NCBI GenBank assembly: GCA_021030915.1 | Contig: JAGEMR010000053.1 | Location: forward strand, 124,001 to 188,000 | Length of the DNA: 64,000 nt | DNA from: Astrothelium macrocarpum | Taxonomy: Eukaryota > Ascomycota > Dothideomycetes > Trypetheliales > Trypetheliaceae | Direction: 5' to 3' | In this document: one piece after another, positions 47,726 through 61,195 of the stretch | How the letters are laid out: each line of letters starts with the position of its first letter | Position numbering within the stretch: the stretch's first letter is position 1 | Notes under the pieces: generated by a model | Seen by the model: the letters and a program-made list of their open reading frames with translations, nothing else | The model's database searches: none | What the model was told of the DNA's origin: nothing | Translations under genes and position numbers: made by a program

Positions 47726-49105
47726 TCTAGGCGTTACGATTGTAGCTGGCAAATTAGACCACAAGTTAGACCCTTGGCAGCATAGTATTGACGTGTTGGT
47801 TTTGACAAAGTGTACTCCTTGATACGCTGCGTGCCTGAGGGCCATGCCCAGCCTAGGCAGGGTTGAGAAACTACGTTCATCTATGCGACCATTGGACTGA
47901 TGAGTGCAGGATGGCTAGATCCATCGGTGGGATGTCCTGCATGCAAAACGAAATTAGTCTTGAAGCTTGTCAAAGGCGCCGGTACCCGAGACGTCATCTT
48001 AGTCGGCTATTACAGTGCCTTGAAATTCTTTTTGCCCAGAAAGATGATCTTCGAGCTGTGACTGACGTTGACTTACTGGAAATAGCGAATGGCGTTGGAG
48101 GCTAGGTTGTTGGGTTTGGTAAAAGCACCGAACTGTGCCGTCGACATACTTGTGATCGCAGGGTTTGTTTCAATGTGGGTCGCGGAATTCCAGAAGGCAT
48201 GAGGTTAGCTCTGTCGAACAGTATGATACAAGTCCAGGATGGAAAGGTAGGTAAGAACCGGAAGCGACGGAACGGAGCGCACGAGCCAAGAGAATATTCT
48301 GCACCTACCTACCTAGGCCTACCCCGTCGATTGCGTGCCGCCATTCTGCACATCCGATCTTTTCACGCACTCAGGACGGTGGAGTGGAGCCGCAAGGATG
48401 GCTCTGATGCGTTTCTCGCACACCTTTGGACTGCTAAGTCACATCTGCCCCTGAGCCGAAGGAATCTGCACCCTCTCGCACCGTGCCGCGACGCCTCCCG
48501 TGATACAGCGCGCCCCCACAACGGAGTCTGCCTCAGCGTAATCAACATGTTAGGCAGTCGAAAAGGACGTAAGGAGATTTTCCCAATGACTTGAATAGCC
48601 GAGGTATCGTAGACGCCACCAACACTGTTTCAACGCTTGCTACGGCAAGTTTCTCAAGACGTATTGATTGCCTGCTGCGGCATCTACCTCGATGTGATGA
48701 AGACACGTCCGATGGAGGACAATCAAGCAAGTATCCCGAATGATCTTGGCAACCACGAATCGACAATGCCAGCCACCATGTCTCGGGGTTCTCGTGCGTT
48801 AAGCGCAGTTCGAGACAGAAGCTTCAAGCAACAGTGGCATAGCTGCGATAGACTGGCATCTGCTAGTGTCTACAAGAAGCAATCACATCGAGCGCTGGGC
48901 TACCTATGATTGTTGCGCATAGCTCCACTGTGAACGCTGATAGTCTCGTCATATCACGGCGCAGTCATCATGTATATACGTCACGTCAAGCATTATTGTT
49001 GGTTGTATCTCCTATTAGCAGCTCGAAGGAGCAACGGCATCAACACAACAAGCTAACACACCACACTTATTCTATTTCCTGTTTGCTCAAAGTATTGCAA
49101 AATTC
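47726..49105. other. Spacer upstream of the PKS gene
   Basis: 1.4 kb. I see no conserved gene. A cysteine-containing open frame (47,863-48,105) and others look like chance. The last few hundred bases must hold the PKS promoter. Confidence 0.45.
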
Positions 49106-52100
49106 ATGGACGTCCGACCACTGCATTCGATGTCGCCTGTGCAGCTGCTTAGTTCAGTAGCCACCGTCCTCATTTTATTGTTGACTTTTACGTGGAGGAA
49201 GACTCGTTCCATTAGAACATCTCGAGCTTTTTCCAAAACCGATGGCAGCACTTCAACCAAGCCTGAGTCCTTTCGTAGCGTCGACAAAGATGAGCCAACT
49301 AGGAGTGGACAGAGTAGCCAAGAACCTCTTGCTATTGTTGGCATGTCTTTCAAGCTTCCCCAGGCAAATGACGAAAGTTCTTTCTGGGAATTATTGATGC
49401 ACAAAAGGTCTGCTATGACTGACTGGCCCCGAGCTCGGCTCAATAGCCTTGCATTCGTTAATCAGAACAAGAATGATCGTTATCACCGTGTAAGCAGCAT
49501 AACACTGCACTCAAGAGCAAGGATTGACATTCACGTTCAGTTCCCCAACCGGGGTGGTCACTTTGTGGAAGGTGATATCAGCACCTTTGATGCGCCTTTC
49601 TTCTCTATTTCGCCTCTCGAGGCAGCGGAGCTCGATCCGCAACATCGGTGGTTCCTAGAAACATGTTTTCTAGCGCTAGAAAACGGTAAGTCGTAAGTTG
49701 GTCCATGTTGATACATGCATGACCTGAAATTTATGTCAGCTGGCATCAGGCTAGAGGATGCTGTTGGCTCTAAGACATCTGTATTTGCTGGAGGCGCTCC
49801 GGATGACTACAAGGCATCATTATACCGGGATTCGGAGAGTCAGGGAACATACTGGGGATCTGGAAATTCATTGAACATGTTCTCAAATCGAGTCAATTGG
49901 TTCTTCGATTTCCGTGGAACCAGTCTAAACATTGATACTGCTTGCTCGAGTAGCTTGGTGGCTTGCCACTATGCTTGCCAAAGCCTCCTGAATCTGGAAT
50001 CTGATATGGTAGGCGCATTCTCGTCAATAACAGCCTTTGCTGACTTGTTTCCTAGGCACTACTTGGAGGTTCTAATCTCATGTTCAACCCCGAAATGAAC
50101 ATAGGATTATCCAATCTCAATCTACTTTCGCCTGACAGTCGATGCTACTCATTCGATCATCGAGCAAATGGCTATGCTCGTGGAGAGGGAATAGGAGTTT
50201 TGGTCATCAAAAGACTGGCTGACGCCGTTCAAAGTGGTGATAATATTAGAGCAATTATCCGAGGTACTGGCTCAAACCAAGACGGCCATACTCCTGGGAT
50301 ACTACAGCCAAGTCAAGATGCCCAAGAAGTGCTCATACGAGAGACATACAGGAAAGCCGGCCTGTCTCTCCGAGAGACTCGGTTTATCGAGGCTCACGGC
50401 ACAGGAACGCTCGTTGGAGGTATGTATTAGCAGCTATTTCAGTACGTTCCGGCGTCTAAGACCAGCAGATCCAATCGAAGCAGGCGCTATTGCTGCAGCT
50501 TTCGCTGACCACAGGAGCTCGTCTGAACCTATGTACGTTGGTGCAGTAAAATCCAACATTGGTCACCTTGAAGGTACCAGTGGCATTGCAGGCTTGATCA
50601 AAGCAATTTTAGTTTTAGAGCAAGGTATCATTCCACCAAATATTGGCTTTGAACGCGTCAACCCAGCTATTGACGCCGAAGCGTGGTATCTCAAGGTATG
50701 CCTTTTCCGCTAGGTGCGTTACGACGAAGCTAACGTCAATCACAGTTTCCGACGGAACCTACCCCCTGGCCGGCATCTGGACTACGCAGAGCATCGGTGA
50801 ACTCGTTTGGCTTTGGCGGTACTAACGCACACGCGGTATTAGATGATGCCTACCACTTCCTTAAGGCGAGGGGAATCGCTGGTTTCCATTGTACTGTTCC
50901 CTCAAGTCACTTGGATCGAGGTCTTAGCCAGACCAGTAGCACACTGTCATTGGACGAAGCAGATCACGCTGACATAATGAATCATGTCCATGTGTCAACG
51001 AGTACAAGCGAGCTAGCTAATGCCAACGGTACAGCTCATGCAAATGATACTGCCTATATAAATGAACACGTGAGTCCCGACCCTATGAGATCTCATCACC
51101 CTTCACAAAAGACTTTCACGCCGCGATTGATAACTTTCTCTGCCATGGACGAGGCAGGTATTGGTCGTATTTTATCTGCATACAATCAGTACTTTCAGCA
51201 CTCAGTCCATCAGAGTTCGGTCGACAATTACATTGAACGATTAACGTACACCTTGAACGAGCGGCGCAGTCAAATGAGCTGGAAAGCCTTCGCCATAGCG
51301 CATTCATTTGCGGAGATTCAAAACTCAGGTCTTAAACTCTCTCGACCGGTGTGCTCTGTAAGCCAACCAGCCCTCGCGTTTGTCTTTACTGGGCAAGGTG
51401 CACAATGGAGTATGATGGGCAAAGAGCTCCTTGCATACAATGTTTTCCAAGCATCTCTCATGGACGCTGAGACTTACTTTTGTAGTCTTGGAGCCAGGTG
51501 GTCTCTGATCAACGAGCTTTTGAAAAGCAAAGACTCGTCAAAACTCAACAACACTGAGCTCAGTCAACCCATTTGTACCGCTCTCCAGATAGCTCTTGTT
51601 GATCTGTTGCGGAGCTTTGCTATTTTCCCATCCTCAGTTGTTGGGCACTCTTCAGGGGAGATTGCAGCCGCATACTCGATTGGGGCTTTGGATAAAAGGT
51701 CTGCATTAAGAATTGCCTACTATCGGGGTGTACTCGCAGCTCAGATGCTAAGCGACAAAGGCTTTCGAGGATCCATGTTGGCCGTAGGTTTATCCGAGGT
51801 CGAAGCTTTGGAGTCGATTGAAGAACTTCGCAGCAAAACTGGGCAAGAAATTCGCATTAGTGTCGGTTGTATAAATAGCCCTCGAAGCGTCACCATAACT
51901 GGCATCGAGAACCAAATCGACGTGCTCGAAAGAATCCTCCAGGAGAAGAGTATCTTCGCTCGAAAATTGCAGGTATCGGTGGCCTATCATTCGCCACTCA
52001 TGGAATGCATGGTTCCCGAATATATGTCTAAGATGGGACATCTTTCTGCAGATGGCACAGCTTCTTTGAAAAGTCCAGCGTCTATGATATCTTCAGTAAC

Positions 52101-55100
52101 AGGACTTTCAGTGGACCCTCGAGTACTCTGCCAGAATGGATATTGGGCCCGAAACTTAGTGTCTGCTGTCAGATTCTCTGATGCATTGGCGACCCTGTGT
52201 GCTTCTCCAATGATACAAGCAGGCGGTAGCCAAAAGCCAACTCTACTCACTGACCTCCTTGAAGTTGGACCGCACTGTGCTCTGCGGGGCCCGATCCGAG
52301 AGACATTGGATGCTCTCTCTAGAACTCAAGTCATTCAATATCATTCCACACTCGTTAGACATACTTCCGCGTGGGTATCAATGCTCACGACAGTCGGGGA
52401 GCTACATAGTCGAGGGTATCCAGTATCACTTGCTAACGCCAACGGACCAAGCTCTTCCGGAGCGAGAGATAACTTGGCACCGCTTGCTGATTTGCCCGGA
52501 TACCAGTTCAACCATACTCAATCATACTGGCGCGAATCTCGAATTAGCCAAAACCACCGCTTTCGGCCCTATCCACGCAATGCTTTTCTAGGCATACCGG
52601 CGCCCGACTGGTGTCCACTTGAAGCTCGTTGGCGACAGATTATAAGACTTTCAGAAAGTCCGTGGATCGAGGATCACAAAGTGGATGGCTTCACTCTTTA
52701 CCCGGCTGCTGGCTTTCTAGTAATGGCAATCGAGGCCTGCAAACAGCTTGCAGATAACAGCCGCCATATCAAGGGTTTCTCTATCAAGGATGTGGTGTTC
52801 TCTAATTCTTTGAACATCCCCTCAGATACCGATGGAATCGAAACCCAATTTAGTCTTCGGCCCTCACGAGACTCCTCTGAACAAGAACCTTCATGGGTAA
52901 ACTTTACTGTCTGCTCTTTCGACAATAACCAATGGAAGAAAAACTGTATAGGCAGTGTCCGCGTGGAGTATGAGGAGTCCCTAACGGAAGTCGATAAGGG
53001 TCGTGAGCTGGAAGAATGGGTCAGGCACCAAAAAGAAATCTATCATCGCGGTTCATCTCAGTGCCTTATGACCCTTGACGTTAAAAACCATTATAAAATC
53101 CTAGAGAACAATGGAAATGGGTTTGGACCATGTTTCCAATCTCTGAACAACCTACATTACAGTGGGAAGGGCGACGGTTGTGCGGAAATCGCTCTCCAGC
53201 AATGGACTTTGAAACAAGAAAAGCAGGACGTCCACAGTCATACTATCCATCCCACGGCCCTTGATGGAGTGTTGCAGCTGGCTCTTCCAGCCTTGGGTAG
53301 CGCCGGGGAAAAACCAATACCCAGCATGGTTCCCTCACGACTGGCAGAACTCTGGATATCTAACTCGGGCCTTGACAGCTCATCGTCAGACATGGAAGCC
53401 TGTGCAAAATCTGTTTTCAAGGGACTGCGCGAAGCGGAATCAACTATTGTGGCTCTAGACAAGACTCATGACAACGTGTTGATCTCAATCCGAGGCTACG
53501 AGCTCACCGCAGTTGGCAGCAACGGCTTATCTTCTATCAACAGGCGAGCTTCCGGCCCAAGACAGTTGTTATGCTATATAGATCGAAGACCAGATGTCGA
53601 TCTCTTAGATCCAGAGAAGCTTCTTGACTTCTTACGAGATCAGGCTCCGGATCTGAGCTCGCACGCAATTGCACCCTTCTTTCAGGACTTACGACAAGCA
53701 CAAATATTGTTCATTGCAAAGACTCTAAGAGACATACCAAGTTCGGCTTACGCGAAAATGTCGAAGCATCACCAGAAGTATGTGTGCTGGATGAAGGATG
53801 TCATGGACAAGTTCCATAATGGACGACTTCCACATGCGCGCAAGGAATGGCGTGATTTCTTCTATGACGATGACCATCTCACTGCACTCAGCCACCGAAT
53901 TGAAAGCAGCAATAAGACAGGAAAACTTCATGTTGAGGTCGGGAGGAATTTGTCTGAAATACTCCTCGGCAACGTGGACGCGCTCAATCTGCTTTTCTCT
54001 ACAGACCTTGCCAAGGATCACTATCGCGAGACAATGGACACTTTCCCTAGTATAAAGCAGTTCCAATTTTACTTGGATGCTCTTGCGCATAAAAATCCCA
54101 ACATGAATGTACTTGAAATTGGTGCTGGCACAGGCGCAATTACTGCACCCACCCTTCATACTTTGAAAGCTCACGACAAAGATTCAACTACCCCGCGATT
54201 TAGCCATTATGACTATACTGACATCTCTGCCTCATTCTTTGAGAAGGCGCAAGAGCTGTTTGCGTCCAATCTAGAGAGGATGAGCTTCAAGCTACTGGAC
54301 ATCGAGAAAGACCCTACACAGCAAGGATTTCAACTGGGACAGTATGATTTGGTCCTGGCAGCGAACGTGCTACATGCCACTACGAATATTTCGAAATCAT
54401 TGGCAAACGCACGCAAGCTGCTCAAGCCTGGGGGCAAGATCGTTATTCTGGATATAACAAAACCGGATACTCATCGGACTGGCTTTGTCTTTGGCACCCT
54501 GGAGGGATGGTGGAGAGCCTCGGATGATTATCGAGTTCTCAGCCCCTGCGTGACAGAGCAGAAGTGGCAAGAACTACTTCGGGAAGCCGGCTTCTCAAAT
54601 TTGAACGTAAGTATACCAGCGTATGATGACCCAGTGTGTCAAGAGCAAAGCATCTTAGTTGCCACCGCCGAAGATCGTGCAGTTGCTCACGGATCGTTTC
54701 CTCCAACTCTCATAGTCACTCCATGTGGTCATGGCGCTCTACATGACCTCGCGTCTCGTATGCATAAAGAGATTTCACGGATCGGCTGCCAGGATTGCAG
54801 CATCGTCTCTCTGCAAGGGGCGGTCGCTTCATCGAATTTGAGCGAAACATTCTGCATTTTTCTGCTTGAGCTCGATGCTCCAGTACTTGTGAACCTGGAG
54901 CGTGACCGCTATGCCAATCTCCGAGACCTCCTCACAACTTTATCAGGAGCGTTGTGGGTGACGCGCGGTGGGGGTGCAACTCCACGAAATCCTGATTACG
55001 GAGCCATAAAAGGTCTTGCCCGAGTCATTCGTTCTGAAATTCGAAAGACAAAACTTACAACTATCGCTTTGGAGGATGACAAGAACGTCGAGATGGACGA

Positions 55101-57584
55101 TGTGCACTCGATCATCCAAGTCTACCGGAATACCTTAAACCAAGCTGTGAATGACTCCGAAAATGAGTACACTCAGATTGAAAAGCGCTTGTACATCGAT
55201 CGCCTCGTCAGTGCAGATCGCATGAACCAGATGGTCACTTCCAAAGTTGCGTCACAGCAGCAAAGAGAACAGCCATTCGGCAAATGCCCGCCTTTGCATT
55301 TAAGTATTGCCAAACCCGGCTTACTTGATAGTCTAGAGTTCCTAGAAGACAAAACAATCGCACAACAGCTACCGCCAAATAGCGTCGAAATCGAAGTGAA
55401 AGCTAGTGGCGTGAATTTCCGAGATTGCTTAGTCGCTTTAGGCAGTGTCCCGGGAACAAAGCTAGGATGTGAGTGTGCCGGTGTCGTCGTTCGAGTTGGT
55501 GATGAATGCACACAACTGCGTCCTGGCGATCGTGTTTGCTGTCTCGCCGAAGGAACATATCAGACGTTTGTACGCTGTAAAGAGCATCTAGTTATGCGGC
55601 TACCAGACAATATGTCATTCTTGGAAGGAGCTGCATTACCGGCCACGGTCGCGACGGTTTGTTATGCGCTTTTACATGTGGCGCGTATTAAGAGTGGCGA
55701 GACGATCCTGATCCATTCAGGTGCTGGTGGAACTGGTCAAGCTGCCATTCAACTGGCACAACACATTGGAGCTGAAATTTTCACCACTGTGAGTTCTGAG
55801 GAGAAAAAAAAGCTTCTTATAGATGTTTATGGTATTCCGGATGATCATATCTTCTACAGTCGTAATACCTCTTTTGCTAAAGGTGTAATGCGAATGACTC
55901 AGGGACGTGGTGTTGATGTTTGTTTAAACTCATTAGCTGGAGAGAAATTGATTCGTTCTTGGGAGTGTATGGCAAGGTCCGGGCGCTTCCTAGAGATCGG
56001 AAAGAAAGATATTCTATCGCAGAATAACTTGCCTATGGGTCCTTTCATCAAGAACGTGTCCTTTTCCGGAATTGACTTAAGCGCCACACAAGGAGAGCCG
56101 CCAGAATTTCTTCATGAGGTTATGAAAGATGCGACATCCTTGATACAGCAGGGAAAGCTGCGACCGGCCCATCCTTTGAAGGTCTTTGGCGTCTGCGATA
56201 TAGAGCATGCGCTTAGATATCTACAGACTGGTCAGAATGTTGGGAAAGCAGTTATTGAGATGCGTAAGGATGATATGGTTACAGTAGGGGCCCCACTGAG
56301 CGATAGCTGAGCAAGGTACTTACTGACTGGCTACAGACTCTACTTGACATGAAGCCTGAATACCAGTTTTCATCGTCTGCATCCTATGTAATTTCGGGTG
56401 GCCTTGGTGGCATCGGACGGAGCATCGCGCGCTGGATGGTGCATCGAGGCGCACGGAACCTGATTCTTCTATCTCGATTCGGCCCACGTAATGAATTGGG
56501 CAAAATTTTGATCCGTGAGTTGCAGAGTCAAGGTGTCCGTGTAGAAGCTCCCGCAAGTGACATTACTAAACTCGAATCTTTACGCCCTGTTTTCACAGAC
56601 TTGGCGAGAAGAATGCCTGCAGTGAAAGGGTGTATCAACTCGACTATGGTATTGAGGGTGAGTGTTCATGGCAATTTTAAGCGCCAAACTTCAGTACTAA
56701 ATTATGAAAAGGATTCAGTCTTCGAGAAGATGGAATATGACGCTTGGACCGAGGCCACCCAGGCTAAAATCCAAGGGTCATGGAATCTACACGAGGTTCT
56801 ACCCACAGGCATGGACTTTTTCGTAATGCTCTCTTCACTGACTGGTTTAATTGGGTCTCCAGCTCAAGCGAATTATTCGGCGGGAAACACATATCAAGAC
56901 ACGCTCGCTCGATACCGTATTGGCAGAGGCGAAAAAGCGACTTCTTTGGATCTGGGCGTCATGGTAGACGATGGGGTGCTGGTTGACAATAACGTACTCC
57001 GTGGAACATTCCTCCGCTCCGGTCTTATGGAGATAACGAGGAAGGAACTCGAGGCACTACTGGATCACTACTGCAATCCTGCGCTTCCGCTCGCCTCGCC
57101 CGTGGATTGCCAAATAGCCGTTGGCATCGAAACCCCCGCATCCGTCTTGTCTCGCGGTGGAGACGTAGGCTTCTGGATGAATCGACCTATTTTCCGCCAC
57201 TTCTTTGAGATGGGTGTCAGCAAGGCCTCAAAATCTTCCCATCAATCCAATGACCAAAACAATTACGCCAATTCGCTTTCACAAGTCAGCTCTCTAGACG
57301 AAGCAGCACACATCGTCTGTACTGCCATAATCCAGAAGCTGAGTAAAGCTGTTGACAGGCCGGAAGAAAGCTTTGATCTTGAGAAGCCAATGCACGCCTA
57401 TGGTGTAGATTCGTTATTTGCGGTGGAGCTGCGCAACTGGTTCAGTAAGGAGCTCGATGCGGATATGGCAGTATTCGACATTCTTGGGAAGGGAACTTTC
57501 GGGGACGTTGGAGACTTGGTCGCTATGCGCAGCCGGCATGTGCCGGCAGAGCTACAGAAGGGAGGTGGTAACACGAGGCAATAA
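49106..57584 (+). CDS. Highly reducing type I polyketide synthase, KS-AT-DH-MT-ER-KR-ACP
   Basis: Eight exons: 49106-49489, 49541-49685, 49740-50008, 50056-50419, 50469-50695, 50746-56283, 56337-56657 and 56712-57584, giving 2,706 residues. KS has Cys in DTACSSSLVACHYA (about 247), His in EAHGTGT (about 378) and KSNIGH (about 418). AT has GHSSGE (about 763). DH has HKVDGFTLYP (about 1105) and HPTALDGVLQ (about 1298). C-MT has LEIGAGTGA (about 1586), ER has HSGAGGTGQAAIQLA (about 2119), KR has GGLGGIG and QANYSAGN (Tyr about 2470), and ACP has YGVDSLFAVEL (Ser about 2647). All catalytic residues I can check are intact. There is no thioesterase, as usual for HR-PKS. Residues about 9-30 form a hydrophobic helix (LLSSVATVLILLLTFTW) before the KS, which is unusual. 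It builds a methylated, fully reducible chain from malonyl-CoA. Product unknown. Confidence 0.96.
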
Positions 57585-59787
57585 ACTTCGTGATCCAAGA
57601 AAGAGTTCGTTCTGCCGTCTTGTATCTACTTAGGATGATTTCAAGTCGTACATGTCCGCGCGAAAACATCGCCAACTGGAATGTAAATCCTGTCAAAGCC
57701 AAAAAAAAAAAAAAGGCGTAAGCGCGCCTCGGATTTTAGTGATGTGCTGGAAGTTTTCGTTAACGACCGGTTATGAGCCACAAACTATCTCAAGCGGTGA
57801 ATCCGCGTCAAAGGACGATTCAACACTCTATCGCTCTCCGCTTTACGATAGCCTAGTATCTGCAATGCTAACATGCCACGAAAACGAGGCCCATAAAACA
57901 GACTTTTGCCTGATTTGGTTATACATACAGTGGTTCGGAGAAATATAGCGGGGAATATTCAGGGACAAACTACCCTCATACAAAATCCATTTTTGCTTTT
58001 GAACATGAGTTACGCAGGGGTCTAGCGTGAGAGCTGAGTAAGCAGCCTGAGTTCTCACTGAGCCACACTAAGCCACACTGAGCAAGCCTGAGCAAGCCTG
58101 AGCAAGCCTAAGCAAGCCTGAGCACACCCCGAGCTAGGCTAAGCACACCCCGAGCCAGCATGAGTCATTGCCCCTGTTCCGATCATGGACGCCCGTCTCA
58201 ACGCCATCCTCCAGGATGATGAAGCCGACAATCGGTGACCTTCGATCTGCTGCGCTAGACCTGACCATCGAGATTCTGTGATCTATGGGCGGAGACCTGA
58301 CCTCTGGCAAAGAGTCTGAAGATGGGCTTAATGAAGCCGCTCAACGGATGTTACGTCGTCAACCGCCCTTCCTTATAGCACTCCAGCTTGTGCTTCCTCC
58401 ATAAATCCTCTTTCCCTCATCGATATGCTTATACTTATTTCTAAGCACCGGCTTCGCAACCGGACCACAGTCGTCAATACTCGGAATTGCCTGCACAAGT
58501 GTCCAAGAAGAGGTTCTCAACGTACCTACTCCCTTGGGTGGCGTATTCTCGTCAGAAGTACAGAGATGGCACCTCAAGAAAAACGAAAAGGGAATAGAAA
58601 GGGACAGAATGGCATATCAAGCGCAATGGTGACTAGCGTGGGATCTATCGCCCTAGGCTAAACATTCATGGTTTGGGGTAAGTCACTAGCTTGAATCATT
58701 CGGTTTAACACCTCTCCAAGGAGATTTGGGAATACTGAATCAGAAGATGTGATTTCCTCATATCCTCTGGGTATTTCTAGGGTACTATCGAGGACACTTC
58801 CAGGTCTCAAGACTCTGTACTTTCCACAGACGAGTGAAGGCAATTTCAATACACAAAGAGGGTAGACTAATAAACGTCACTAACGACAGTCTCCGTATGT
58901 CTCTTCACATTCACACAATCAGATGCGTTTCTTCGTCTCCCTTGTTCGTCTTCCTCTTACGACCGTCTCTCTTAGTCTTCTTCTTTCCTAATCTTCTAGG
59001 ATCTCAGCTCCATCGTCAATTCTGACACACGAAATCACGACAAGACCAGCTTGTCGTTGATCTCGCTGGTAAGCAAATCAGTGTCCTCGGATCGCTTCTG
59101 ACCCTTATTGGGGTAAGCATGATGGAACGCAAGAGCGGCACCACCTGCTGCGACTTGATACGCGAAATCATAAAGCCTGACATGCGCAGTACCAAATAGA
59201 GTGGACTCTTGCTCCTTTTTGCAGACCGAAAGATCAGGGGGGTTGTGAAGCATCAGGGCGCTGCAATAAGGACCAAGTGGACTATCAGGTGGACTATTAT
59301 CGAGAGTCAGACCGGACGGCGATTTATAACATGGTCGATATTGATATTGAGGGGATTCGGTGTCAACCTACCCGCCGAAGAAAGTTATCTCAAAGTACTG
59401 ACCGTACTCCACCCCACTTTTCGAGTAGCCCTGTCCAATACCATTTCTTTGAGCTGTTTTTTTGTAAGCAGTGTTTAAGCCTCAGGTATCAAGTTTCAGC
59501 GGCGACATACGAGGGGATTGTTGGGCGAGCGTGGCAGGAAATACGAAGGCATTTTCGCCATCGGGGCGTCGACCTCCTTCCACGGTACTTGCCCAGGGAA
59601 ATTCTTCTGCGCTAGTAGTGCCAGTATTTATCTGGGAAGTACCACGAGATTGCAGCTGGTCAGGGTAGAATGGATGAGCATTGGTTCCCGTTCCTTGACG
59701 GTTGTCGCCCGTTTGTGATTTGTTCAGGGATCTTTGACTAATTTCTCTTTATTAACCAGATTGGATACGGGCCCAGCCATATTACAC
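57585..59787. other. Right border of the cluster, gene-poor
   Basis: 2.2 kb without a recognisable gene. It holds an A-run at about 57,700 and a 10-bp minisatellite (58,060-58,125). Several short frames in 58,360-59,700 have no family resemblance. Confidence 0.5.
58060..58158. repeat. Minisatellite of about 10-bp units
   Basis: Imperfect tandem copies of CCTGAGCAAG (variants CCTAAGCAAG and CACTGAGC), with flanking longer units containing GAGCACACCCCGAGC, repeated twice with small changes. Confidence 0.85.
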
Positions 59788-60006
59788 TTACAAGACTCTC
59801 TGACTACCAAGTAAGCAGAGCATCGCGTAACAGTCTTCTTCAGCCAAGTCTTCCCAGCCCGTGATGTCGAAATTTGCTTCGATTGGATTGGTAGGACTGT
59901 CACCAGCTCGTTTCACGAGGTCCGCTCCGGTCGGGGCTGCAAGCGCTGCAGAGAATAGACTTGAAAAGATACAAAGTCTAACGACAAAATTCTCAACAAA
60001 ATTCAT
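59788..60006 (-). CDS. Very small secreted peptide precursor
   Basis: 72 residues from the ATG at 60006. The start MNFVENFVVRLCIFSSLFSA, followed by ALAAP, is a good signal peptide with a likely cut after ALA. A dibasic Kex2 site (LVKR) follows, then a short acidic peptide with NPIEANFDITGWEDLAEEDC and YAMLCLLGSQ. Two cysteines five residues apart remain in the mature part. This is the layout of small secreted fungal peptides and pheromone-like or effector-like precursors. A downstream exon is possible. No function can be assigned. Confidence 0.6.
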   Translation of the reverse strand: MNFVENFVVRLCIFSSLFSAALAAPTGADLVKRAGDSPTNPIEANFDITGWEDLAEEDCYAMLCLLGSQRVL

Positions 60007-61195
60007 GTTGACAGGTTTTACAGTCTTCAAATAAAAGTGTCTGCAAAATGAGCCGCAACACGAGAATGGTAGGAGAGGTACACGACGCGATAGAAAAAAG
60101 GAAAAAAATTCAGAAAAGCTGTTGTATTTTGAGTCTTGGCTATCAGAATCGTCGCCATGATGGCTGGTATTTATCATTTCCTATCTCTGCCCTCGACTAG
60201 CCTTCGGTTCAACGAAGACGTTACTCTGCATTACGTCAAGGCTCTACCAATCGCTCTTGTCTCAGACGAAGACGATCTTCTTCGATACAACGCGAGAGAA
60301 GTGTAGTTGATCGACGTTTCCAATCTTCTCATCGGTGGTCGGACTGATCTTCGTGGCTGAAAGGATTTTGCGTGATTTTGGTGACACAATCTTCCGGATT
60401 GCATATTTGTCGTAGTAAAATCGCGACACGAATGCATCGTGAAGCTGTTAAAGAGAACGTAAAGGTGAACGTGTGTAGCATAGTAATTGGAGGATTATCC
60501 CTTTCTGGAAATGTGATTGGCGAACCGTGGTCTTCTCGTTTGGTGTGACGGAATGACAACTCATTTACAGATTTATCCTATAGCAAACCTAGTATCAGCT
60601 GGTGGCCTTGTTTGAGATTGCTCAACCAGAACAGTATGTAAAACGTATCTAATTTCCTACGTTGTTAATAGCCTCAGCTGACCGAAACAGGACAAAATAT
60701 GCGATTGGTCACAAAAGGGCAAAGAACATCAACCTCCACGTACAAAGTGTTCTTGCGTGTACAAAGCACTCGACGATAGCGTTGAATTCTGGACAGGTTT
60801 TGAGTATTCTCTGTATCGCAGGAATGGGGCTGCTCTTTCAATGAGGAGATCTATTACCGCACAGTCACTTGATCTATGTCGTCTGCTGTTGCTTTCCCTT
60901 ATCCTACACCATGTTACGCCAATCCTCTCACCTTTCTTCCTTGCTATCTGTCCATCTTGAAGATCGTGACGGCCCAAAGTTGCTGGCTATTTCATGACGC
61001 AGCTTTTGCGTCATACAGATCTAAAGAACCAGACTGATCATGATTGCAGTAAGTTTGACAGGCAAGAGCTAATGAATTTAAAAGACTGGAGATGTCCTAT
61101 CTGAGAAGGCCAGAAACATCATCACAGCCATTATCGCAACAAAACCTCAACCCTTACATTACACGGATTCATCAGAATAGATTCGATCTTTCAAG
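60007..61195. other. Intergenic, no gene seen
   Basis: 1.2 kb spacer holding the upstream regions of two divergently oriented secreted-protein genes. No conserved frame was found. Confidence 0.45.

Noticed and set aside
49106..56310. PKS gene as a pseudogene, because the frame is broken several times
   Set aside because: Each break coincides with a GT-AG intron of 46-57 bases that rejoins conserved motifs in frame. All catalytic motifs are kept.
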